From Notospermus geniculatus (lineage: Eukaryota > Nemertea > Pilidiophora > Heteronemertea > Lineidae), in assembly GCA_002633025.1 (NCBI GenBank), contig NMRB01000201.1, positions 8,465 through 72,464 on the forward strand: a stretch of DNA of 64,000 nt, written 5' to 3'. The stretch's first letter is position 1; each line of letters begins with the position of its first letter. The notes under the pieces were generated by a model. The model made no database searches. It saw only the letters and a program-made list of their open reading frames with translations, and was not told the origin of the DNA. The position numbers and the translations under genes were made by a program. Positions 52,301-61,982 of this stretch are shown one piece after another.

Positions 52301-53741
52301 TAAGATGATATCACAGATACATGACTGTTTTCATGCAAAGACAAGGCTCTGTTGTGGACAGCATTTGTCAGTCCCATAGGTGTCCTTGGTAGAGGGTTTC
52401 CTCCGTACTTAACTAGGCCTTAGTGGTTCTCCTTATAGATGATCCTATTGTTTTTACATTGTCTCTTTCAGATTCAGCAAGGCAGCAAGAAACCAAAGTA
52501 CAATGGTCCCATTGATGTAGTGAAGCAGCTCCACAGGGAAGGCGGTGTGAGGAACGTCTTCAAGGGAACAGCTGCAACGCTTCTTAGAGGTTAATGTTGC
52601 CACTTTGTTCCTACTGTGAATCACAGATCATGAAGTCTTTTCAAGGTTTTTTTCCAGCCTTTGAAGGCAGTGTCAAGTTGTGGAGTCTGTTCCCAGTTTG
52701 CTCGATTGCTCCAATGAGGGAGATATTGACCTGCTCAGACTGTGCAGTTTGCCCGAATTATATTACTAATTAGGCCTCCCTTATTATATCTTTTGGATTA
52801 CGGATTCTCCGACGTGCTTTTTGGGAAAACCAGAAAAAAAATATTTTTTCCGACTTGCCATTTTTGAGCAGTGTTTTTTTTCCCGCCGATGCATTTTTTT
52901 CAAAAGCTCCTTGTTTTTCCAAGCGGCAAGCAAAATCGCGAAAGATCATCGTAGTTTTCCCCTGAACCCTGGCATACTCGGCAGCTTTACAACAGATAAA
53001 ACCTTGGATTCAGTGTTCTGACTGCCTGCAAAACCTTTTTTTTATTTCTCCTACCTGCCGAGTTGACAATAATTGTCCGTGAATACCACCGCAAATAAAA
53101 ATTGGTGAGTAAGGCCTCTTTTTTNNNNNNNNNNNNNNNNNNNNNNNNNNNNNNNNNNNNNNNNNNNNNNNNNNNNNNNNNNNNNNNNNNNNNNNNNNNN
53201 NNNNNNNNNNNNNNNNNNNNNNNNNNNNNNNNNNNNNNNNNNNNNNNNNNNNNNNNNNNNNNNNNNNNNNNNNNNNNNNNNNNNNNNNNNNNNNNNNNNN
53301 NNNNNNNNNNNNNNNNNNNNNNNNNNNNNNATGCGTGGTGTCGAAAATAGTATCAGAATCAGATGAAATAAACTAGGTTTGCAATTGATGTAATTTCAGC
53401 ACCTGAAGGGACTTACCCAAATGGTATTCGTGATGTCTTCCGCCATTTGATGAAGACGGAGGGACCAGGGGCCTTATTTAAAGGTCTTTCTCCAGTAATG
53501 CTTCGTGCTTTCCCTGCCAATGCCGTGAGTAGTCTTTTTCTTGCTTCTTTTAAAAACCAAACCGTCTGGCAATGTCAGTCTGTGCTCTTGTGATGAAAGT
53601 TTGTCTTCACGCACACAATGACCCTGAGTTTAATAACTTTCATATTAAAGTAAAATGTCCATTCAATTCTACTTTCAGGCCTGTTTCCTTGGCTACGAGT
53701 TTGCTATGAAATTCCTCGACTATCTAGCTCCATCATGGTGA
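49371..53741 (+). CDS. SLC25A20: Mitochondrial carnitine/acylcarnitine carrier
   Basis: Inner-membrane antiporter exchanging acylcarnitines for carnitine, needed for fatty-acid oxidation. There are two interchangeable first coding exons, 49371-49469 and 50686-50784 (99 bp each, both from ATG and both ending GHPLDTIK in phase 0). Common exons follow: 51602-51694, 51807-51934, 52199-52289, 52472-52589, N gap, 53400-53524, 53679-53741 (ends LDYLAPSW, stop). Carrier signatures PxDxxK (HPLDTIK) and PGERIK mark repeats 1 and 2. About 60 residues, including the third signature, must lie in the gap at 53125-53330. The C-terminus [18 protein letters not shown] matches the family. The residues differing between the first exons lie in the N-terminus and first helix ([17 protein letters not shown] against [17 protein letters not shown]). 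A possible poly(A) signal is at 55090. Confidence 0.94.
49718..50097. mobile_element. PIF/Harbinger-like MITE, TAA target duplication
   Basis: The inverted ends share TATAAAATTAATAAATAGAT and the following TCTCATCAC. TAA flanks both sides (49715-49717 and 50098-50100). The left end carries a 6 bp AGGGCC insertion relative to the right end. Confidence 0.78.
51020..51378. mobile_element. PIF/Harbinger-like MITE, TAA target duplication
   Basis: The ends GGCCACACTTTTTTTATTTG and its exact inverse, continuing through TTGGATTACGAA. TAA flanks at 51017-51019 and 51379-51381. It is 359 bp and non-coding. Confidence 0.82.
53125..53330. other. Assembly gap (206 N)
   Basis: A run of N in SLC25A20 that must hide at least one coding exon of about 180 bp. 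The left margin (52776-53124) looks like the start of another GGCC-type repeat, a likely cause of the gap. Confidence 0.99.
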
Positions 53742-54241
53742 TCAGCAGACACTTTAGGATTAATTTAATATTTTGTACCATGACTGCTGGGCATTCTTCT
53801 AGATTTTTAACACTGATTGACTTTGATAGATTTTCTAATGTATGAAGCTGTACCAGGCCTAAGCATCACTATCAAGGGCAACTCCAAAACCTTCCTAAAG
53901 AATTGGAATAGATCACCGCTTCAGGCCGGCAAGGCTGGCTGGCATCATCCAACCTGACCTTTTCCAAAGAATCGCTGAAGGCTTTCTTTGTCTGGGGGTT
54001 GGGGTAGGGCATCCATGTATCAAGGAGTTGGAACAGTTCGCCGACCTGGGGGTATCTCCTGGTGATTGATATTTCTACTATAGACAAGGTGGTGGTTAAG
54101 ATTCTTTCTATATTGTTGAAGGTCTATTGGGCATCTAACATGTAACTGACCTTGATTAAACTTGCTTCGAGTCATCAAGAAATCAACTCAGGTTTTAGAG
54201 TGGTGTTACTCTTAGTTCTAACTGATTATGTACCCAGCACC

Positions 54242-54495
54242 CAGGGGCGGATCCAGGATTTTGGGATACGGGGGGCCGGTCACCATCAGCCACAGGCTGA
54301 CGGAGTAGAGTCGCACGGGCGCGGAGCCAGAAAATTTTGAATTCCAGATGCATTAGATACGATTTCCAAGCATCTGGGGGCATGATTTCCTCATCTATTT
54401 GCTCATTTTTTCGGAGTTAGTGACCCGTTTTGGTTGGTGTTCCAAAAATAGGGGGGGCCGCGGCCCCCTCGGCCCCCCCTCTGGATCCGCGCCTG
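54242..54495. mobile_element. Non-autonomous DNA transposon, CAGGG ends, 5-bp target duplication
   Basis: The left end CAGGGGCGGATCCAGGATTT and right end CTGGATCCGCGCCTG are inverted. GCACC flanks both sides (54237-54241 and 54496-54500). It has G/C-rich subterminal tracts, is 254 bp and is clearly related at its ends to 7061-7542. Confidence 0.84.
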
Positions 54496-54812
54496 GCACC
54501 AGTAGACAGTATTTTCGCCAACAGAAGTGTTTGGTTAGTGTTTGAGAGAGACTAGTTTTCTGCAATGTTTGAAATGATAATACTGGTAATCTGTATTTGA
54601 GATCCAACTAAAGCATTGATCAGTGGCACATGGATCCGGTCCGTTTGTGCCAGTTTTTCTGAATATGATAATGCAGTAGCCCATTTGATTGATCTACTTT
54701 GAACTGGATCCATATGCGAGTGATTGATGCTTTGAACCAAAAATTCATAAGCGAGCTCGCCTTATAAATTTTTGTTTAAACTCATCTTTTCACAATATTT
54801 TGACAAACTCAT

Positions 54813-54935
54813 AGGTCCGTATTTTAGAATGCTCCTCAATGTAAAGGAGTTCCTCAAGGCTATTTATTCTCAACAGGAGAACAATAGCCCTGAGGAACTC
54901 CTTTACGTTGAGGAGCATTCTAAAATACGGGTCCT
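54813..54935. mobile_element. Hairpin MITE with ~58 bp arms
   Basis: Arms starting AGGTCCGTATTTTAGAATGC and running through GTAAAGGAGTTCCTCA are repeated inverted with about five mismatches, with almost no loop. As RNA it would form a long miRNA-precursor-like stem. Confidence 0.75.
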
Positions 54936-56269
54936 AATATTGTTAACGAGAATCTCTCCTCTCGTTGTGATGAGCAGCAGATAATAGCTACGAAGGCATG
55001 GTATTGTGAATGCTGGAAAAGAAATCTTCCATGTGAACAAAAAGATCTGTGATCTATGATGTAAGTAATGTATTGTTCATGACAGATGTAATAAAGGTTT
55101 TAAAATGACTCAAAGTTCGTTATGCTGTCAACAGACTTTGCACTGCACCACGCCACCAGTACTTAACTGTGATGCAAGATTACAGTCTTCTGTCTATAAC
55201 CTTTGCATCGAACGGTGCTCTATTCAAGAGAGAAAAGTACATGTATATGCATATAGAAGAGCAATCCAATTTTGACTGCCAAACCTTCATCAATGCATGC
55301 TCACCTTAGGGGACGAGCGACTCATTTTGACAAGTCAAGGCCAAGGGTCATTTCACCCTTTGACTTCACTCTCTTCACCAAGGTTAGGAGTGATTGGAAC
55401 GCTTGTCAGGGCAAGATGTGGCCGATTATACTCCCATACATTGTCTGTCTATTCTATAGTGGAACTGGATCCCAAGCTAGTCATGCAGGCTCCATTTACA
55501 TCACAATATACACATACTAGAACATTAATATGGCCCATAAACATTGCATTGTTTCTGTGGGTTTCATTGGCAACTGTAGAAAAGACCGATGGAAATAGTG
55601 CTGGAAATATCTGTAGTGGAACTGAGACAAGTGAACTGTGGCATGAAAGAAGCAGAAACAATTTGACATACCGTATGTATACCAGCAGAGACAGAGCAAA
55701 GGGAATAGTAGGGATGATGGGCAAATGGGGGGGGGGGGTGAAAGGTTTCTAAGCCTTATACATTTTTGGGGAATATAGCAATAACTGACACAGACACAGA
55801 GATACAGAAGATACATAAGGTTAATTTATTGATATCATAAACTTATGTAATGCAATACCACTGATTTTACATACCTAACCCTACTTCATCTTGAATAAAA
55901 CTTAAGTGTACAGACAAGAATATGATCACAAATACAGCAAATCATCCCATTGGTTTTGAAGATGAAACCACCATTCAAAAGATAACCTGGTACTTGTCAT
56001 GTGGCCTAAGATATTTGTTCAGAATGATGAATCTGTACAAAGGAATGGCAAGTTATTTGAACAAATCATTGGGTCATATGAATAGACTAGTAAATGCTTT
56101 TACTTGAATTTTGCAATACAAATGCACTAGACAATCCTGTACAAATCTGAAGTAGCATTTGCTAGTCTTTATTCATTTATGACCCATTGAAGCACAGCTG
56201 CACAGTGAATCTGAATCCCGACATGTGCAATGTTATTCAATGTATCATTTCTCCAACATGAAAGGGCAT

Positions 56270-56470
56270 AGTGGCACATTGGTTGAGTGTCAGACTCGTG
56301 GTGGAGAGGTCCTGCGGTCAAGACCCGGCCGAGGCACCACTCTGTACCCTGTACTGTCTGTCTGAAAGTGAGCGCTGAACATGCTGCTCCTTCAGTTCCC
56401 CAGAAAGGTTTCAGGAGAAGACTGGGGTAGTTGTGTGAAGCGCTTCGAGACTGTAACAATGGAAAGCCAA
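56270..56470 (+). mobile_element. tRNA-derived SINE
   Basis: A Pol III A-box-like TAGTGGCACATTGG at about 56270 and a B-box-like GGTCAAGACCC at 56316-56326 have tRNA-like spacing. A tail with GAAGCGCTTCGAGAC at 56438-56452 resembles conserved 3' ends of animal SINEs. The tRNA part cannot fold as a proper tRNA, so this is not a tRNA gene. Confidence 0.6.
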
Positions 56471-57466
56471 CATTACGAAACTGAAAGCTGACTGATTTTC
56501 ACCAGAACGTGAATCAAGTCTGTGCTACTACCCCGGTACTTGATGTAGTGGTTAGGTTTTATGCTGCATGCATTTGGATCACATCTCACATGATCCATAA
56601 AAAAATACAAAATTTCCATCACATATTCACTATATACACTGATTAATACATGTTTACATAAATGTTCAGATCAGATTAGATTGCTGGATGCCATAAAAGC
56701 AATACGCTCTTGGGATGCTACTTTAACAATCATTTTAAGAGTGGTACAACGACAGTCTCTGATACTCAGGGCTTATTATCTAGGAACATGGGTAGACCAT
56801 TACCAACACAGTAGCCCATAAATATGGGTATTCACCTAAAACCACTGAGAAGACCACTCAGTTGGTGCCATTTTGCATTCGTTCTGATACTTGGATGACT
56901 TTGTGTACTGGTATAAGCAATTCTCTCCATGAATAATCACAAAACGGCCTAAGTCATTAAAGGGTATATGATAAAAGAACTTCAATAGTGTTCATATCGT
57001 TTACCAAGTGCTTCCATTCCCTTCTCTAACTAATATAAGCAACAGCACCGATATCTCTTTAATATTATCCTACGGAGTGTATGTGACAAACAAAGATGAC
57101 TTCTCTTCAGTCTAATCTTCATCCTCCAACCACAGGGTTTTTACCACGCTACTCTTCATCCAATTACAGAGTGTATGAAGAGGAATGAGACCAAAGCCCT
57201 GCTGTGGGAGGATGAATATCTTCCACTCCACCACTGGTATGAAGTAACCCTCCAACCATACATGTAGTAGTTGAATACATGGATATCCTGAAAGTGAAAA
57301 CGAGCAAAAGACCATTAAAGGATTCACCTACGAAGCACTGATGATACAGACACAACCTTTCGACTGACTTTTATGAAGCTTCAAAATGATTAAGTGGAGG
57401 ACACAGTTGCAGTCATTGAAAGTACAAGTATGTTACCAGTAAACTTACCTTTAGCTCTAAGCCCAA

Positions 57467-60400
57467 CTAAAACTCTTTGAGGAATTCTTCAGCACATATA
57501 CGGGCCCGGGCATTCAATGCCAGTTTCATGTTGCTGATTTCTTTGTCTATTTCTTCCATAAACGAAATCACAAAGTCGACCAACTTGTGCTTGTACATTT
57601 GTTCTGTGTGGAAGTTTGTTATCAAGAAGCTGATGTCGTATCCCTAGATGAACACAAAATAAGATATATGTGAAACCGATCAATCGAGTAGACAGGATGA
57701 CATAGAGTAGTGAGACTACAGCAAGACGTCCAAACATTATCAGGTTTTTTTTACGATATCAATTTATTTTTAATATCAATTCACTACTTTGTCTCTAGCA
57801 CGTGTACACTCATGCTAATTGCTCGGCGCAGGTAAATTACTAAGATTCCAGTACCGGCATCTTGGGAACATCCCCCCAGCGGAAACACCAAACAGCATGA
57901 TGTAATTTTGAAGTCCCATGTGGTATCCCTGCACTCCCAATTTGTCCACCCCACCCCACCCGATACTTCTAGAAGGCAGCATCCCAACCAGGGGGTAGGA
58001 AAACCTGACTATTGCCAATGTAGCTTCAATTCATTCTGTTTCCTGCCACAACACAAAGTCCAAGCGAAGGGATCTTTCTAGATTAATCTGGGGATGGATT
58101 AGACCAGAGAATATCTCCCACACCCAACAAGAAAAGTTTGCATTGGAAGCTTTTCAGGACCACATCTTCGCAAACAAAACTTGATATGAAATCCCACATG
58201 ACTCAATCGTTGGAATTGTTTCAGCAAGGAGGATAACATCCTCATTGGAAGAACACCACAACTCAAGACTTCCCACATAACGTGGTTTCAGTATTTGGAC
58301 TTCTCTGAAACCGCGGAGACCAATTCCTGCTCCCACCTGGAGGTGGCACTCCTACACAGGACCACCTAAAGTGACAAAAATCCTGTCACCTGTCACTGCG
58401 GGCTCATTTTTGGAGCAAAGGATTCACACTCTCCTCAAGACTAGAGATCATCACACATTACACAATGAGTGCACACACAACTAAATGTAGACATGGCATC
58501 AGGTATTTTCTAAAACAAATGACCAAGGGTGGCCAAAGCACAGGTTATATAAAGAGTCGTCTCAGTGGCTAGGTTTAGTATTTGCCGATGCTGTGGACAA
58601 GCCACCAGGGCTCAGCCACATGGTAAGTGTTAATACCCATTTGTGTCGTCTGTTCAGTGTTGCAATAAGCACATTTGTCTTGTGCCTTTTATCATGGGTA
58701 GCTGATATTTATGCTTTTAAAGGAGCATGGTATTGCCACTTTTTCTCGACAGCTGGCGCCACTGTGCCACTCTCCAACGCAGGGACTAACGACGTATTGG
58801 CGAGTTGACCCGATTTCCTCCGTACATTTTGTAATGCATTGTTGTGGTTCGTATTACTGCCGCAAGGTGGCTCCCTCTACATTGGCAGTCAAATAACGCA
58901 TTTGAGATCCAATACCATGCTCCTTTAATGATGTCAGCCTCACCAAATAAGCTCCTCATCTGCACATCATTAGGAGAGCAAAAATTTGGTACCGGTACAA
59001 GACATCCACGCCAACCCGTTTTCACTCCAACAAGAAACGCTGACAGTACTGACATGATACATGGGGGAGCATGCATGAGAGAAACAAACATGACTACAAA
59101 ATTACCTCAACAGGTTTTCTCCTGAGAATGATAAAGTTTTCTGCCCTCATCATCATAAACCGCATGAACTTTTTGCACAATATCTTCTCAATTTCATCAG
59201 CCTGTGAAAAAATAATGAATGAATGTTTAACACAGGACAGGGGAAAACGTTGATGGTAACATGACAGAGCTGGCGATCTGATGAAGTTAGAACTTTGTCA
59301 AAAACACATATGACAGTTACATTCTGTCTTTGTCGTTTGAGCAAAGCATCAGTGTTCACTTCATTCACAGGAATGTTGCACAACCAAGAGGTGACTTGTT
59401 CACCGCGATTCGAACTTCAGAAGAAAACACAAATCTTAATATCTTTTTAAAATTTGGCAAAAAATTAAAAAATAACCCTCCTTACCTGTTTGATGGCAAT
59501 GCTGATTCTTAGTGAATTGACGGAACCCTCTATAAGAACTTTTTCTTTATTATTTCGACTGACCACTACAGGTGTTAAGAGAAGTTCTTTACTACTCCTG
59601 AAAAGAGTACAGTATCAATTAAGTCCATTGGACCACGAAATGAGGACCTGAGAACTGGGCCATCACTTTAGTGGAGAGCTCATAATTTGGAAAGAACACA
59701 AAGAGTGAAAACTTGCCTCACTTCAACTTCTGGTTTGTTGTGCCGTTCTACAACTTGTGATGAAAAATTTTCTAGGCACATAGCAGCTGTCAGGGTATGC
59801 CTGACAGCTGTTAAGTATGGCTTCAATGTGGCAGACTGAAAGGCAGAATTATCATAAAGAATTTAGATAAATGGTTGATGACAGAAATGAGAAATGAAGA
59901 ATGAAACTGGAGGGCAGTGTGGCCAAGCCCTAAAATTCATCCCACATAAAATGCCTGGGAAAGGGCCTGCCTGAGCTAGACGGGCTAGGCCAATATGATA
60001 GGGCCTAGGCCTAAGCTATACTTCCACATCACTCTGAGTGATGAGTCATGCACCACCACCGAAACCGACGTCCATGTGTGGCGGTGGTATAAATCTCTCT
60101 CATTCATCTCAGTCTCTCGTCTAGCCTTAGGCCGGCCCGGCCCCACCAGGCGTGGACGAGGCCGTAGGGCCTAATCATTCATTGCTATAGTAATACGGTA
60201 CCGGGTAGGCCTAGGCCTACCGGTAGCTACCACCTACGCTACGAGGAGTAGCCACAGTATAATTCCTCCAAAGCACAGATGTATTTTCACACAGGCCGCA
60301 ATCCACACTCCCTGGGACCTGGGTGGGCCTGATGCAGAAGCTAGGCCTATGCGAGTGCACCGAATCAGTGCATCCATGCACTAGGCCCTAGGGCCTGTGC

Positions 60401-61396
60401 AGTGATGGAGTCTGGTGGAGACAGCTCATGAGCTCGAGCTGACATGGCCATGATGGCTGGATGGAGCACAGGAACTTGTACCGTTAATTACGGGGGTCCT
60501 ACCCCCTATATATATAATACAGACAAGGAATGAAACACCTGCCTTTTCCTGTACATGAATAGGAATGATCCGATGTCCCGTCGATTAAACACCGTTTCCA
60601 CGGTCATATTCACTTTTAATCCACAAACAATGGCGTTCTAATCCATCCATACAAACCAAACATTCATATCAACACATTGGTTTTACCATCAACGGGTGAT
60701 TTCACATAATTTCAACACAAAATATCCAGAATTTTCGAAAAATTGACACAAGAACCTCGCGAACTTCAGAACGAGGCTCAACAGGCAGCGCCGCCACAAA
60801 ACACGGCGGCTTACGAAAACAACCCAGTTGCTATTCACTGATTGTTTTCGTAAGCCGCCGTGTTTTGTGGCGGCGCTGCCTGTTGAGCCTCGTTCTGAAG
60901 TTCGCGAGGTTCTTGTGTCAATTTTTCGAAAATTCTGGATATTTTGTGTTGAAATTATGTGAAATCACCCGTTGATGGTAGCCTAAAACCAATGTGTTGA
61001 TATGAATGTTTGGTTTGTATGGATGGATTAGAACGCCATTGTTTGTGGATTAAAAGTGAATATGACCGTGGAAACGGTGTTTAATCGACGGGACATCGGA
61101 TCATTCCTATTCATGTACAGGAAAAGGCAGGTGTTTCATTCCTTGTCTGTATTATATAAGGGGTAGGACCCCCGTAATTAACGGTACAAGTTCCTGTGGA
61201 TGGAGGGTCGACGGTCGAGAGAGAGTGGTCGAAAACTGCGTGGTTTTCAAACGATTTCTATGATTCGCAGAATAAATTAATGTGTTATTTTTGTCCCCAA
61301 TAAGAGACAATTTCATATACATCCCAATTTATCGGCCTCGCTTCTCCATTTACGGCAAAATAATTACTTTATTGAACATGAAATCACACCTACCAT
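57467..61396 (-). CDS. ARPC4: Actin-related protein 2/3 complex subunit 4
   Basis: Core subunit of the Arp2/3 actin nucleator. Exons in reading order: 61394-61396 (the ATG alone), 59717-59835, 59486-59597, 59106-59201, 57467-57643. The product is 168 residues, the same length as human ARPC4, and is highly conserved: [66 protein letters not shown] and EEFLKEF at the end. The intron after 59717 uses a GC donor (AG then GCAAGT); the overlapping GT would give a frame with an immediate stop. The first exon was chosen because ATG then GTAGGT is a good donor in phase 0 and the sequence just upstream on this strand carries ETS (CGGAAGT, 61410-61416) and NRF1-like (TGCGCATGC, about 61440-61448) motifs typical of housekeeping promoters. 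Exon 1 placement is an inference. Confidence 0.94.
57644..59105. other. ARPC4 last intron
   Basis: 1.46 kb with one MITE (58720-58925) and otherwise no recognised structure. Confidence 0.7.
58720..58925. mobile_element. MITE in ARPC4 intron, TA flanks
   Basis: The ends AAGGAGCATGGTATTG and CAATACCATGCTCCTT are exact inverted repeats, flanked by TA (58718-58719 and 58926-58927). The AAGGAG start is shared with the WASL intron element at 22824. Confidence 0.78.
60467..61198. mobile_element. Near-perfect palindromic (foldback) element in ARPC4 intron 1, 7-bp target duplication
   Basis: Left arm 60467-60822 and right arm 60842-61198 are inverted copies about 356 bp long with very few differences, around a 19-base centre. 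Outer ends are CACAGGAACTTGTACC and its inverse. GATGGAG flanks both sides (60460-60466 and 61199-61205). Inner arms are CpG-rich (GCGGCGCTGCC, CGCGAGG). There is no open reading frame of note. Long arms with a 7-bp duplication suggest a foldback or MULE/P-like non-autonomous element; the superfamily is uncertain. Confidence 0.85.
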
Positions 61397-61409
61397 TTCC
61401 TGAAAATTG

Positions 61410-61449
61410 CGGAAGTAAATCCCGGCTGTCAATTACAACTGCGCATGCC
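61410..61449 (-). promoter_or_regulatory. ARPC4 core promoter candidates (ETS and NRF1 motifs)
   Basis: CGGAAGT (ETS/GABP type, read on the plus strand) and TGCGCATGC (NRF1 type) lie 14-55 bp upstream of the proposed ARPC4 start. These are known housekeeping promoter motifs; binding in this animal is assumed. Confidence 0.45.
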
Positions 61450-61482
61450 CTATATCAATTTTGCGCGCCACCTATGAACTAC

Positions 61483-61655
61483 AATAGGAGCTGTCAGCGA
61501 GTTGACCACTAGGTGTCACTAGGGCCCAATTCAATGCATCTAGCGGACCCAGTCATTATCGATCGAGCAGCGATCATAATAGATTTCCTGTACATTTGGT
61601 CCGCTAAGACTGTGCTGCCATCTGTTAGCAATATGCGCGGCTGACTGCTCCTATT
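61483..61655. mobile_element. MITE family A (AATAGGAGC ends), copy 2
   Basis: Same inverted ends, length (173 bp) and word order as 37438-37611, with a CTCF-like CTGCCATCT at 61615-61623. It lies upstream of the ARPC4 promoter and downstream of ATP23. Confidence 0.78.
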
Positions 61656-61982
61656 GACACTATAGTACAACTTGTAAACAAACCACGCCCACTTGGCCAC
61701 GTGCTTCAATGTGCCTGTGTAGTAGGGAGCAAGCATTGATTCAGAGAACAAACCGTGCAAAACCATAATTATTGCACACACTTATCTTCTAGTAATCTAT
61801 TAAATACGAAACAAAACGTTGCAATATGAATTAACACATGTACTCGTCAAATAAAAACAGCATTTTATTTTAGAGAATTTCCTTGGTGAATAGTACATTA
61901 TCACATGGTTCAGGAGGTCGATGTCACCAATCAAATATTCCATGGTAGAGACACCAACTTCATAGGTACCCTAGTTCATACT

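Larger units (their letters stand above)
53742..57466. other. Intergenic between convergent SLC25A20 and ARPC4
   Basis: Contains the SLC25A20 3' region, a CAGGG element, a hairpin element and a SINE (separate entries). A poly-G run lies at 55728-55737. No gene was recognised. Confidence 0.5.

Noticed and set aside
56270-56345. Possible tRNA gene
   Set aside because: Pol III box-like words are present but the sequence cannot form the cloverleaf arms, and a SINE-type tail follows.
60687-60689. ATG followed by GTAAAA in the left palindrome arm as ARPC4 exon 1
   Set aside because: It lies inside a transposon-like insertion with a target duplication. The ATG at 61394 has a better donor and adjacent housekeeping promoter motifs.
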